Shown: positions 14,271 to 27,418 of the stretch, piece after piece
Position numbering within the stretch: position 1 is the stretch's first letter
How the letters are laid out: each line of letters starts with the position of its first letter
Assembly: GCA_023079485.1 (NCBI GenBank)
Contig: CM041083.1
Location: 140,629,052-140,693,051, forward strand
Source: Archilochus colubris
Lineage: Eukaryota; Chordata; Aves; Apodiformes; Trochilidae
DNA length: 64,000 nucleotides
Direction of reading: 5' to 3'
Notes under the pieces: model-generated
The model's input: only the letters and a program-made list of their open reading frames with translations
What the model was told of the DNA's origin: nothing
The model's database searches: none
Position numbers and translations under genes: made by a program

Positions 14271-17200
14271 CCCTGGTGAAAAGTGTTGGGAGAAGATGCA
14301 GGGAAGTGCCCCAAAGGCACAGATCTACCCCGGTGAGACCCTTGAAGAGAGGCACATGTGAAGAGCAGTGATGTCCCTGCACACACCTTCTTCAAGGGCC
14401 CCAGCTAATTTTGGAAGAAATAAGTCACCATTTTGGAAATATGCATTAAACCATAAGCTAGGAAATATGGGGGGTGGGGGCTATTCTCTACCAGAGTATT
14501 TTGCAGTGGTTTTGCAAGGACAAAAAATGCTACCAGAACCCTCTGTAAGTCTGGTATTAAGTGGTTAAATTCACACCTGTCATTATTGTTTAAACAACTA
14601 TGCCACCTTAAACAAATACATAAATTGATTCCTGTTGACTTAGATTAGTGAATTTAGAAAGCACCACAGTTTCCTAGCAGATAAGACAGGCAGATACCTT
14701 TGAATTAAAAAATATATTGCTACGTGAGGCTGGGGGAGTGGACAACTGAATGATAAAGACAAGTGATTTATTGAAACATTAGATTAATTATTCTTAAAAG
14801 GTTCTCAAGATTTTTCCTTGTCAGGATCAATATAAACAAACCACTCACTGGTAATATTGCCTTTCCTTGGGGCCAGCTCAGCAGCACCCAGAGCAGGACC
14901 TGGATACATCTGTACTGAAACACGAAGGAACAGAGAAGGTGTTTTGAATTTCTCCACCAGTGATCCACGTTCCTGAGAACAGGTTTTCTCATCAGGACCC
15001 AACAATGTGCCAGCCTGACCTCTCCAGCCCACACCTCTCACAGTCCATTCACACCCCAAATGCCGTGGGTGACTCAGGGCGGGTGGCAAAGGCAATGCCA
15101 TCAACCTCCACTCTTAATATCAGCAATCATGTCCCACCAAAAATAAGCTGAAAATACCAGGGGGCCTTATGAAGTCAGGTCATCCATGGGGTTTTGAGCT
15201 CCTTGTGCGTTACATACGACGGTGAAAACAACTGAACTGCTGAAGTACAGTCACAGTGAGATTTAGGAACAGCCAAACACATGAAAAATTGCATTTGGAG
15301 AGCAGCGGTTTCACTCTGGGCTCCACCCAAGAAACTGGAACAGCACTGTTTGCAGTCACGATTATTCTTAGCTAAGTTGCCATGGAACAAAGCCTGGTTA
15401 ATCCTAATGGACTGATTCAGGAACAATCTCTTTCTAATCTTATTGCCTAATTCTTTATCACTTCCATTAGGCTAGCATTTATCCAAGATGTAAAAGCAGT
15501 AAGATTTTCAAGGAGTTGTTTCCCTATATTGAGTGGTAGGAGTACAGTCCTCATCCTAATAAAGGGCGTTTTCCTTTCTCTTTGAAGGAGGCAGAGCAAA
15601 GAATTTTTCCATCCAGAAAGCAGATTATATCTCTTTTCCTTGAATTCACAAGATTCAGTACACACGAACTCACATGTTCCTTTGGGCCTCAGAAATAACA
15701 ACTATTCAGTCAGTGATACCTTCTCTTTTGCCAGACAAACGAATGTTTCAGAGAATGTGCATGCAATAAGACAGATGGGATGCTAAAAGAAGTTATTAGC
15801 TTTTGTTTACGATGCCAGCTTCACAACCATTCTGCTTCTATCACCTGAGCATTAGATAATATTAATTTCAAATCCCTCACAGAACTCCTGGAAACCAGGC
15901 AAGAGCCAGTGTGTGTATTAGCATCCCCAAGGAAAACAGCCAACCATGCAGTACCACTGGCTGCTGGCTTTCAATGGCTTCATACAGAAAACAAATTTTT
16001 GGGGTAAATCTTGTGCTATGTCCAGTCACTCAGTTCCTCCAGGCTGTGTCATACAAGTCTGTTGTGAGACTCTCAAGATAGATAACTTGTTTGTTTGACA
16101 CAGCTCTTAAAAACAAAGTGTGTGGGGCACATGTGTGTGTGTGCCTAAGGACCACAGGTAGAGGTAAATTCCTTGTGGTTTTTTGGGGTTTTTTTTAGAA
16201 TTTGTATTGCTAGAATTGAGTCATGGTCAGGTAGTGGAAAGAAGATACTGGGGAAAAAAATGCCATTCACATTTGCAGCTTGCCTCATAAAGAAACAGAG
16301 ACACCAAGACCTCCTTGAATAAATTCCTGGAAGAAATCATGCAAGCTTCCAGTGCACAGAGCTAAGCTTGCAGTGATTAAAGCCCCAGCAGTATTTCCTT
16401 TAAAAGAAACAGCACCATAAGGTCATTGCAGACACCACCACTCTGTTGTCTGCTAGAGATTATGGAGAACAATGCAATTTAATTTTTAAGTACCTCCTCA
16501 CTGGAGTAAATTCAAGAAAGATACTAAAACCAGCCCTGACAATAGAGGTATTCGAAGCAAATGAGTATTTTGATGAAGCAGATGGTAACTGTAATTAACT
16601 TTGGCATTTTATCCTGTGAACCACATAGTTTTAACTCAATTAGCTGGCCTTTTGTATTTTTTTAATTAAACAAACCCACTTGCATCTAATCAGCAACCAG
16701 CTTATATCCAAACACTAAAATAGCCACTTTGAAGAAATCTGGATGGGATACAGCCCAGGCCATCTGAGGCTCCCATGCCTGCTCTCTCCTTGCCAAGCAT
16801 CTCCAGCCCTGGCAGCACTGAGCTGCCCTCACACCCCAGGAGCCCTACACTGGGATCCTATCCATTTGTATACATTAAGTGTAAAGAATGCATCCCTGCA
16901 GCTGCTGCAAAACCATGTTAAATATGCTGGGCAAGCCAATGGCTGAGGCTTAATTTTTTGGGTTATTTATTTATCAGCAAAACAGGAATCTGCAGTTATT
17001 TGGACATAAAAGTGCTGACATAAAGCAGAGCAGATACATTATTCCAGCTCTGTTGTAAATGCATAGGTATTTGAATCCCTCCTTGTTGCTTCAAAACCAC
17101 AACTGAAGGCTATGCCAGCAGTCCCGCCTATGATAATTTATCACCCTTATTCTGTCAGTTTATCTTGGAGCAGGAAATCATTACTCAAAAGCGGTAGCAT

Positions 17201-18355
17201 TTGTTTCCAAGTGATGTGACCATCTTTGGTGACCATTTTCAATCCAATTAAAATGTCTCTACAGCTTTACTTGGGTTTTTTAAGTGGGAAGTTAAATTTT
17301 AAAGGATTTCTTGCCAACAGGTTTAGAAGATTATTGATGTTCTTCTTTCTTTTGATGTTTTGGGCAATACTTTAGTATGGATGTATACCAGAGAAATCTG
17401 AAGTGAGGGAACTTAGGATTATGGATTGTTTTTTACTGTAACTTAAGCAGGAAGGTTGCAGTTTCCTGCAGCCAAGGCTGTAAATTTGTGTTTCCCTCTA
17501 TTTTCTATGACATTATAACCATGTCAAGGCCATGCTGGTCATTTGCCTTTTTCAGTTTCATCACTTCCAGGACTATTGAGAACAGAAAAAAAAATGCTGG
17601 AGCCTGCCCAGACCACAGCAAGTAAACATAAAATAATGAAGGACAGAAGTTTCAGGGCTTGTTTGTATTTTAGATCCATAAACAGCTTTTGCCTCAGTAA
17701 GTCAAGTAGTGCATAGCCTCTTTCAGGCAAAATTCCACAGGATTTCAAGGGGAAATCTGACTGCAAATGAGCAGGCTCCATGTGAAGGCAGTGTCTCTGA
17801 GGACAGTCACTGTCTTGCTGCCCAGCAATAGGCAAGAAGACACTGCCAGCACTGGATGAGGAAGCATCCTAAGCCAGGGTAAGTCAGGGCCGTGGCACCA
17901 CCTCCTTGCAGGTGGATTTTCTCCGGCAGTGTCAGCCACACCTGGATTTGTGTTTTCACATTTCCTGTTTGGAGGCTGCCCCCTCCCTGCTCAGACATGG
18001 GGAAGCTCAGCCTTGGTTTAAATTTGGCTCTTCACGTGCATCTTTTCCATCTTCCTCCTTCCCTCCAGTGCCCATGGGTGACTCGACACCCTTCCCCGCA
18101 TGAGTTTGGGGTGAGAAGTGGTGCCGGCCTCTTTTGCCAGCCCAGGAGGTCCAGATGCAAATGCTTTATGGGCAGAACTTGAAGGGTGTGCTCCTGGCCC
18201 TGCTTTCTCCCCTTGGCCTCTGGTGGGCAACAGGTCCAAGATTTAAGCCCCCTTATCAGCCAGAGGCTACATCCCTATTGTGTGCACCAGGAGCTCTGGC
18301 CTGTAATTAAATCTTCTTTGCACTTCTTGTTAATCCCTGGCATGGGTCCTCTGTG
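14271..18355. other. Intergenic, no gene recognised
   Basis: AT-rich single-copy-looking sequence with short chance frames only. Confidence 0.45.
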
Positions 18356-18575
18356 CAGAATCCCAGGACTGTTCTGGTTGGAAAAGACCTTTTAAGATCA
18401 TCAAGTCCAACCATTAACCTAACTCTACCAAGTCCAGTGCTTAAACCATGTTCCCCAGCACCACATTTTCACTTCTTCTGAATGCCTCCAGGGATAGTGA
18501 TTCAGCTACCTGCCTGGGAAGCTGTTTAATTACCCTTTTTAGTGAAGAATTTTCTCCTTATATATAATCTACACC
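18356..18575 (-). mobile_element. CR1 LINE 3' end fragment
   Basis: GGTTGGAAAAGACCTTTTAA followed by ATCATCAAGTCCAACC, then the region corresponding to the end of the CR1 frame (CTGCCTGGGAAGCTGTT). Old copy, minus orientation, without the intact ATTCTATG tail. Confidence 0.75.
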
Positions 18576-19435
18576 TCTCAGCAGGCTGGTCTTGGTGTTT
18601 TCCAGTACAGCCAAGCTCTTCAATTCCACTACGGAAATTTCAGGTTTCCTCTGCAACTCACTCTGTAGTTTTTCCTACCAAGATATGTAGTGACCTAGGG
18701 AAGGAGAGACTGGTGGTTTTTTGTTTTGTTTTTTAATAAATATTTTAAATATCCTTGTAAATAATGCATGTGTATGGGATAACTGCTCTGCAGGTAGGTG
18801 TGTCAAAGAAAATAAACAAGTGTTTTAAAACAGAGGACTCTGGATACAGTGATGATGAAATCAGTCCTAATACTGCTAAAACTAATTCACGCTAGTAAAC
18901 AGAAAGCCCCAGAGCCATTTCTGAACCTATCATTGGTGTATTTTTATTCCACGTGCGTTATTTAACGTCTTCAAAACTGACGCCTTAAAGCTGATCTCCT
19001 CATAAATTGCTCTGTAGCTCCCTCTAATGGATAACTTTACCAAAACCGTGAGCAGCGATCAAGAAAGAGATACTACTGCTTTTGTTGGACCATAAAACCA
19101 AGATCTTCGTGATGGAAGAGTCGTCATGTGCACAAACCACAACACTTTTATCAATCTCCATCCAACTGCTGTTTTATTTTTATCTTGGTAGATATTACAG
19201 ATCTTCTTAAAAGAGCTCAAAGGAGTAGTGGACTAAGAGGCAAAGCACCCCATGCCTCTGGTTGGGGGGAATAAGCACAGAATAAGGGGCAGCAGCTGCT
19301 TTGCATCCTGCATCCCACAGACTGCATCTCGGGGGAGGCTGCACTGCCCTGGCACTGCCAGCACCGGGGCACACAAGCTCTGTGAGGGACACACCACAAA
19401 GTGGCAAAGCTCAGCACAAAAAAAAAAAAAAAAAA

Positions 19436-19878
19436 AGACTTGAAGCTCTTGGAAAAAATCCAAAGGAGGGTAATAAAGATGATCAGAGGGCTGGAGAACC
19501 TCTGTTATAAGGACAGGCTGAGTTGGGGCTGTTCAGCCTGGAGAAGAGAAGGCTCCGGGGAGACCTTATAGAAGCCTTCTAATGCCTGAAGGGGCTACAG
19601 GAAAGCTGGGGAGGGATATTTTATAAGGATATTTTATACAGGACAAGTTGTAATGGATTTAAGCTGAAAGAGGGTAGATTTAGATCTGATGTTAGGGATA
19701 AATTTTTTATTATGGGGGTGGTGAAACACTGGAACAGCCTGCCTGGGGATATGGTAGATGCCCCATCCTCGGAAACATTCAAGGCCAGTTTGGATGGGGC
19801 TCTGAGCAACCTGATCTAATGGAAGATGTTCCTACTCACTGCAGAGAGGCTGGACTAGATAACCTCAATGATTCAAGT
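19436..19878 (+). mobile_element. CR1 LINE 3' fragment
   Basis: Follows an A-run (about 19,418-19,436). Reads GGCTGTTCAGCCTGGAGAAG and GACCTTATAGAAGCC, then the CR1 terminal region ending GGACTAGATAACCTCAATGATT. Contains a short internal duplication of a TTTTATAAGGATATTTTATA block near 19,618-19,638. Confidence 0.85.
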
Positions 19879-20299
19879 TCTACAGCTGCTTATGGAGGGG
19901 AAATAAAGTATAAAGTTAAACGCTGAGACCAACTATTTTTCATTTTTCTTTTGCAGCACTGGAGGAAACCACTGGTAATGAACGCCTTCTTCTCCACTGA
20001 GTTTTGCTCAAACTTTGGAGATTGAGGGTTTGGGTTTGAGAAGTGCATTTTGAAGAGCCAATATTGGTATAAGCATCTGAGGTAAGGAATCAAAAAATCT
20101 GCTTCTGATACCTATACCAACATCAGTTGCCATCAAGGACTGTCTGGGCACAGTAAGAGCTACCCAGCAGCTTCAACAGAACAGCACATCTCAGCCATTA
20201 TGCCAAGGCTCCAAGCTCAGCTAACCAAAAACTAAGCACACATACATAATCTATTCTTTTTGTCAGGGCAAGTCACTTTACACACTTAAACTGTGTAAA
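19879..20299. other. No gene recognised
   Basis: Short spacer between a CR1 copy and the YWHAE retrocopy. Part of it may be further diverged retrocopy 3' UTR, which cannot be decided by eye. Confidence 0.4.
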
Positions 20300-20695
20300 A
20301 AAAATTATGTAAAAAAAAAAAAAAAAAGAAACCCAACAGGGCAGGAACCTAAATTCTGAGACCCAATGTAAATGTCAGATTTGGTGGTTCTCAGAGTGAC
20401 ACCGAGTGTTTTTGTGGGGAAGGGGAAAGGTGGTCAGAGATGGGTTCTCTTGTTGGCCTTTTGTGTCTCACTGGTTTTCATCTTCCACATCCTGCAGCGC
20501 TTCTTTATTCTGTTCTTCACTATCACCCTGCATGTCTGAAGTCCATAGTGTCAGATTATCACGTAACAACTGCATGATAAGTGTAGAGTCCTTATAGCTT
20601 TCTTCACTCAGAGTATCCAGTTCTGCAATAGCATCATTGGAAAGCTGCTTTTTTGGTACACTTCCACGATGCTCCTGCCTGGAATATTTAGTAAA
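20300..20695 (-). pseudogene. Retrocopy fragment of 14-3-3 epsilon (YWHAE) C-terminus plus 3' UTR
   Basis: The minus strand encodes [18 protein letters not shown], then [20 protein letters not shown] and [16 protein letters not shown] with the native TGA at 20,470-20,468. This is the C-terminal end specific to 14-3-3 epsilon. The codons for MQGD and the following EEQ are contiguous, although as I recall the parental gene has an intron there, which points to a processed copy. Downstream sequence through the T-rich tract (about 20,311-20,327) resembles the YWHAE 3' UTR as I remember it. The copy is truncated at its 5' side near 20,655; an extra base near 20,652 disrupts the parental frame (GCAGCTTTC region), so upstream helices are absent. 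It is not near the real YWHAE locus. Confidence 0.85.
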
Positions 20696-20699
20696 CTAC

Positions 20700-22224
20700 A
20701 AAATAGAAAGGTAGAGAGGCTGTTAAAGTACAGACCAACCCAGCAGACTACTGCTAGCTAGGAAGTAGGTGGGAGAAAATAATACAACTGAGTTGTCAAG
20801 ACATCCCTGCTGAGCAATTTAGCCAGCATGGCTGTGATTCAGGCTGCAGTTTCAAAGACACCCCATAAACCCAACTGAGCTCACTGTCCTTCTGGCCTTG
20901 GCGCTCTACTTTCAGAAGAACTGACCCCCTTACCCTCATTTCCATTGTATCTGTACTAGAAGCTGCAAAGCAAGTCAGGCTGACAGAAGAACACCATGAC
21001 ACAAGGGAAAAAACAGCATTTTTCCAGCAGATCCTGTAAGTTGATCTGCATCACTGCAGGGCTATAAAACAGCAAAGTGGACAGAGGAAAAATGGTGAGA
21101 AGACAGTGCAAACACAGTGCAAAGGAGAGGTCAAGACTGTCCAGAGAAAGGCTGCAGTAATATTGCCCTGAGCTGATCAAGAAATCACGAGGTCAGATCT
21201 TTATGAAATGGGAATGGCAACACTGCTCTGGTGGGAGGGGAAAAAAGGAAAAGAAAAAGGAAAAAAAAAAAAAAAAAGGAAAAAAGAAAACAGACCTAAT
21301 ATTTTGAGTGTACAGCTCAGAAGAAATACCTGATCAAGTACGCCAGACAATAAAAATAAGCAAAAATTACTTTGATTTGGCTTCTACTAAATGAAATAAA
21401 ATGTAATGCTTGTCTTAGAGGCTCATTCTCAGAACAGGGAATTTTGAAGTGCCCACAATTCTTACTTTGAAACATTTCTATTGAATCCTCAGTGGTCTTC
21501 AGGTTTGGATTGACAACATTTTTTTCCACAATCGATTTGCTCACTAATACAAGAACAGGCAGTACCACTAATATTATATTAACATTCACGTTCTACTGAT
21601 TTTCATTCCATATGATGTCTTTGATCTAGAGATTAAGCAACATACTGATACATCTAGACAGATATCTAGATACTCTTAGATATGATGAAAGAAGAAAAAA
21701 TATTTATTACTGAAAGTAGTAACCCTTGCAAGAATCTTTTCCTAAACATCAAAGGAAAGGAAGTTGTAATCTGTAACAGAAATGGCCTTTGTGGAAAACA
21801 AGTCTGAGTTCCTTACAGAAGACTACTTTTGATTCAACTCACTGAATGCTTTTGAAAATGCACTTTAAAAACATGACTGGATGTTACATATGATTATTAA
21901 CCCTATTTTGCCATATAACCAGTGAAGCTAAGTTTGTATTGCACACATGGACAGAGTAAATTTAGCTGAAAAGCAAAATCCTTCTTTAGTGTTCTCTGAC
22001 ATTTTTGTAGTCTCATTTTCTGTCTTGTACTTTCCATCAGACATGCTGCATGATAAGGACTCAAGCCTGTGTCCTTTCAAGCTTACACAGGAAAGATTCC
22101 TCTCCAAGGACTGGAACTGTGTAAAAGGAAACACCAATTTTACTGACATCTGCTGCCTAGAAATTCCTATAGAAGCATTTTCTCCATCATACATATACTC
22201 TGCTTTTTACATGGGTGCATAGAA
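20700..22224. other. Intergenic, no gene recognised
   Basis: Contains a purine-rich A-tract (about 21,240-21,290) and AT-rich sequence. No coding exon is recognisable on either strand. Confidence 0.4.
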
Positions 22225-22493
22225 AGTTCACAAGGGGAAATGGTTTAAAACCTGAAAAGAGGAGACTTAGGCTAGACATTAGGTCAAAATTCTTTCCTGT
22301 GAGCGTGGTGAGACACTGGCACAAGTTGCCCAAGGAAGCTGTGGCTGCCCCCTCCCTGGAAGTGTTCAAGGCCAGGTTGGATGGGGCTTGGAGCAAGCTG
22401 GTCTAGTGGGAGGTGTCCCTGCCCATGGCAGAGAGGTTTTAAGTAGGTGATCTTTAAGGTCCCTTCCAACCCTATCCATCCTATGATTCTATA
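22225..22493 (+). mobile_element. CR1 LINE 3' end fragment
   Basis: GAGGAGACTTAGGCTAGACA through CCCTTCCAACCC and CTATGATTCTATAG. Encodes the last part of the CR1 frame (RHWHKLPKEAVAAPSLEVFK) followed by the canonical 3' tail. Confidence 0.93.
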
Positions 22494-24082
22494 GAACAAA
22501 AACACTCCTGAAAATGCAGAGAACTTTAAGTTGATTATTGTGTTATACCAGAGTATCTATTATATACCCCAAATTCAGGAAATTATCTTACTATACTGAC
22601 TTTCATTAACATATTATTTGTCATTGCAAGAATATTAGTTTTCTAGTATTTGGGAAGCAGAGAAAATGAATATTCATGGACCTCTGTGCTGCCATGAGTT
22701 AATTACTTCTATTGGCTTTTAGTTAACTTCCCTCTTCATTACACTGAACTGCAGCCACAGGACGTATGAAGTAATAAACCACAGAATAGATTTATTTATA
22801 CACATATGGTAGGCAGTTAACTCCTTCTCAAGTTCCTAAAATTTTACAAAATAGTTATACATAAGATGCTTATGATTGGGATTTTCAGAGAAAACTGATA
22901 AACATCCATGGGGCAACCCTGGCTGGGTAATGCTATTAATTAATAACCAATTTCTTTGCTTCTCTTTTATCCAAGAAATCCCTCAGAAACAGGGGATGGG
23001 GGTTTTGCTTTGGTTTTGTATATTTTGTTTTGTGTTTGGTTGGGTTTTTTTAAAGATGTTAAATTAAGTCATGTAAACCTAAAGGAAATACAAAGTATTA
23101 CATTTGCATATGCTGTTAAACATTAATATATATACTCTATATTTTAAGAGTATATAATCATGCTTTCAAAGCATAAACAGCAAGGTTAGAATTCAGGTGG
23201 AAAACTGCACCTTCACCTTTTCAGTTTCACATTAACTTTCCTAAATTTTGCGTTCTTAAAGCTTTAAATTGATTTATCTAGGTTTGATCCTTTCTTAAGC
23301 AACCTTTCCCACTCCGCATACAAATTAAACAACAAAAATATTCTTACATGCTTGTACTTCAGGAATGGAATTATTTGACTGAAAGTTGTAAGTTTCTTCA
23401 GAACAGGCCACTAACAGCATTATGGAAGGGAACAGCTCAACATTTTCCTTTCCCTTCTCTTTTTAGAAATACATTAATAAGAGCATAGCAATGGTTGTAG
23501 TGACCCCAGTGCACTCCTGTTAGTAAGATATGAGCAGGCTGTTCCACATCACTGCACAGTCATGAATCAAAACACCCTCCCAAGTACAAAACCATTAATC
23601 CATAGGGAAACATTCAGTAATCATATTTTCTATAATTTTCTGCTTCTGTAATGTCGTGAGACTAAGCAAGCGATGTATTAATATACAAATACATTATTCT
23701 AAAAATATAAGTAAAGGAATTTTAATTATATCCAACCAGCTGTCCAATCTGAAGATTATTCTTAACCATGATGAAAAAAAAAAGATGTAAGGGTATTTCA
23801 AAAAAATCCATAAAATGTCCATGCCTAATTGTCACTTCAGTCTTTTCTGCCTTACTCCACATGGAGCTCTTCTTTTTCTCTACACTGTAATATGTTGATT
23901 CTACATGGAGTTCTCATCTTTTACCAAGGTAATTGCTTCATAGCTGTATGCATCACCAATGAACCACTGCATATTGTGTATAAACTGTATTTGGTCATCT
24001 TTTTGTCTACATTTTTCAGCATAGCCCATTGGGGAAGGAAAACATTGGAATCTTTACATGTAAGGTATGAAATTCTGTTTTT
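22494..24082. other. Intergenic, no gene recognised
   Basis: AT-rich sequence with no supported coding frame or repeat family. Confidence 0.45.
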
Positions 24083-24808
24083 CATAGAATCATAGAATCA
24101 TAGAATTGGCTTGGTTGGAAGGGACCTCAGAGATCATCGAGTCCAACCCTTGATCCACTACCGCTGCAGTTACGAGACCATGGCACTGAGTGCCACATCC
24201 AGTCTCTTTTTAAATATCTCCAGGGACGGAGAATCCACCACTTCCCTGGGCAGCCCATTCCAATGCTTGATCACCCTCTCCATAAAGAAATTCTTTCTAA
24301 CATCTAACCTAAACTTCCCCTGGCACAACTTAAGACCATGCCCTCTTATCTTGTTGAAAGTCATCTGGGAAAAGAGACCAACCCCCACCTGGCTACACCC
24401 TCCTTTCAGGGAGTTGTAGAGAGTGATGAGGTCTCCCCTGAGCCTCCTCTTCTCCAGGCTGAACAGCCCCAGCTCCCTCAGCCTCTCCTCATAATTTTGG
24501 GTCTGTGCTCGAGTCCCTTCACCAGCCTGGTTGCCCTCCTTTGGACCTGCTCCAGGACCTTGATATCCCTCCTGAACTGGGGGGCCCAGAACTGGACACA
24601 GTACTCGAGGTGTGGCCTCACCAGGGCTGAGTACAGGGGCAGAATCCCTTCCCTGGACCTGCTGGCCACGCTGTTCCTGATACAGGCCAGGATGCCATTG
24701 GCCTTCTTGGCCACCTGGGCACACTGCTGGCTCATGTTCAGCTTCCTGTCAATCCAGACTCCCAGGTCCCTTTCTGCCTGGCTGCTCTCCAACCACTCTG
24801 TCCCCCCC
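24083..24808 (-). mobile_element. CR1 LINE 3' fragment with end of reverse transcriptase frame
   Basis: Begins with three ATAGAATC repeats (3' tail, reverse complement). On the minus strand it encodes the CR1 ORF2 C-terminus ([18 protein letters not shown], then [20 protein letters not shown]) with a frameshift near 24,490-24,500 separating two open segments. Same subfamily as the copies at 40.6 and 45.1 kb (GTAGCCAGGTGGGGG-type segment). Truncated upstream, not functional. Confidence 0.95.
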
Positions 24809-26195
24809 TTCTTAGGCAGAAGCAGACACAGCGTTCATTCAGAGAGGGAAGGAACAGAAGTTACCTGAAATATATGGACCCTGACCTGATCATGTTGTTT
24901 CCCAACCAAACCCCACCTCCAAAGGAAACCTGAAGCTGGAACTACACAGTGCTGACCCCAAAGGGTTCCTGTGCTAAAGAACACGAATGGGTGAGATGGT
25001 AGCACTGGGGGCTTTGATAAAATGCCCCAGTGACCTGATAGGCAGCAGTTTCTGGAAACTGCAGACCTCTGCATTTGCTTCATACTCTTAACACATGAAC
25101 AAAATCAGTGACAATTTTCACTGAAGTTACTCTACAGGGTATCCAAGGGCAGATAACATTAGGCATATTTCAAGCCAATTCTTTCACTGGTAAAACTTGG
25201 AAGCACTTTACTCACTTGATGATCACTGCTTGCACTTAAGACTATAGTTTGAAAAGCAAACAGTAAATTCCCCATCTGATTTGCCTAATGGCATCCTACA
25301 GTTCCTGAGAAAAATGAGTTAAACCAGTTAAGATTCCAGCAGATCCTCCTACACATCTTAAGGATCTCAAACTAGCGCTGTGTTAAGGAATGGTGAAAGA
25401 ATGCTTAGTCTCAACAAAGAAACAAAGAAAAACCTACCAGAAATGCCCTCACACTTAAACAAGGCTTGTACTAAGAGAAACTGGGAAGTACCCATCAGAT
25501 GTGGATTTAGAGAGATCAAACGCACTAACATCAAAGGGCACTTGCAAAGTTCAGGTCCAAAAGTTGTGAAGTACACTTTGACAGCTGTAAATCAAGATGA
25601 AAGAATCAAGTCGTCAGTTGGCAAAAAACTGTGTAGAGAAATAGCATCGAACCCTGATGGTGGATCACCAGAAACCAGTTACCTGGTACACAGAAGTGAG
25701 GAACAAGTGCCTTTGTACAACAATGAAAAAAAAAGCTTTTCTGATTTCTTCATTTATTCAAACAGCATTTTTAATCAAATGACTATGATGAGGGTGATGA
25801 AATGATAGCAGAAGAGTGAAGCAGTTTTTATACTATGTTAAGACTACATACACTCACAGTACACCCTAGTAGTCAAGTGCTCTTTATTAGATTTATCTAT
25901 AGTCTCCTAGGAAAAAAAATAATTCGAGAATTATAGCCAGGACCTCATGAAATGAAACAAAGGGCACATGACTTAGTGGTAGAGAGTGCATTTAGTCCTG
26001 TGTGAGAGGACTCTGTGGGAAAGCTTGGTCTTAATAGGCAACACAGAGCTGTCACTTAAGAGCAGAACTAAAACCATCTTTTTCATTCCTTCCAGGGAGG
26101 GAAATCCTCTTGAAACACAAAAGATACCAGACATAGGCTTACATCAAATAAACCAAAAGCTTTTCTTTAGGTTACATGTGGTGATTTAAAAAATA
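24809..26195. other. Downstream of CHAMP1, no gene recognised
   Basis: A 141-codon plus-strand frame (25,380-25,805) opens on GTG, not ATG, and has no recognisable domain; it is treated as chance. The right end may fall in a long CHAMP1 3' UTR. Confidence 0.4.
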
Positions 26196-26645
26196 TTTAT
26201 TTAAAATCACCTTCCTATTCTAAGTTAATATTTACAACAGCTTAAGCCTAGGCATAATTTAGCTTGAGGAGACTGAAACTTTCCTTGTACTAACTCCACT
26301 TAAAATCTATACTGAAGTGTAATTTAAAGTCCTTATGTTTTCTGAAAAGCTAATATGCATATAGCACAAAAGCAAGCATGCTAAGTAACAGTGCATAAAT
26401 TCCTTTTTTCCAGGTTTTCCCTCACTTACATCTGATGAGCTTTTACTGAAGGAGAGGGGGAATTTAGATGAACATTGCTTTCACAGGCTGGTTACTGGAA
26501 AGTTGAATTGTTCAGTGCAGAACTCCAGGATAATTTTGCATCTCCTCTTGCCATATACTTAAAAGAGAGTATGTGCAACATGAAAGATTCTGTTCTGGAT
26601 TTTGAAAGAAAAGAAAAAAGGACAATGCCAGGTTGGGCTTCTTTT

Positions 26646-26651
26646 TATTGT
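26646..26651 (-). terminator. CHAMP1: Candidate CHAMP1 polyadenylation signal
   Basis: AATAAA on the minus strand lies about 770 nt after the CHAMP1 stop codon. Further AATAAA hexamers occur around 26,196-26,201 and 25,880, so the 3' end could be heterogeneous. No A/GU-rich downstream element could be tested, so the choice among them is open. Confidence 0.35.
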
Positions 26652-27418
26652 TAAAAGATCAAAGCATAACATTTCAACAAATACAAGAAATTTGGGGGGG
26701 TTTCTGACATTACAAACATTTGAATCATCAAGAGAAAGTGTTGAGCTATACACAGTCTGACATTAATCCATCAATTTAATGTATATTAGTACATGCTTAA
26801 AACATGGCTAAAATACAGAATCACAAAATAAGTACCTTGATGCTTCTAAATCTGAGACAAGTAAGTCAGAGAATTGACTGCAATAAATTTCCAATGAATG
26901 ACTATACACTCAAATTACAACCTCAGGGCACTATTATTCCAGAAGCACTGGTAGCTCCTTATGTCTGGTGTATTCACATTCTATCTGGCGAGAATTTTAA
27001 TTCTGAGAACTTAGTAAAAACATTTTTAAAAACGTGACATCTCACAAATGTGAAGAAACAAGTTCAGTCTTCACGGGAATATACGGATTGCTTGCCACTC
27101 CAGTCCTTAATTGTTTGTATGTTTTACAAATCTTTACAAAACTAATTTGTATTCATTTTGGTTTCAAAAACGTAAGTACATCTGAAAAATAAAATATGAC
27201 TCTACTGATGGGTAATACAAAGACATGAACACGTATTTAAAATTACTTTTGAAAGTAAATCATTTCAGTAATACAGCTATAAGACAAGTTAAACATAGTA
27301 CAATAAACCATGCATCTTCTGACTTGTCAGATCAGCTAAACTACTTGGTTAACATACAGCAACAGTTTTGAACACTTCTGTAAATTCAGCTTTCCTAGCA
27401 CAAGGGAAAAAAAACAGA

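Noticed and set aside
25380..25805. 141-codon plus frame
   Set aside because: Begins at GTG, has no recognisable family, and lies in the CHAMP1 downstream region; no supporting context.
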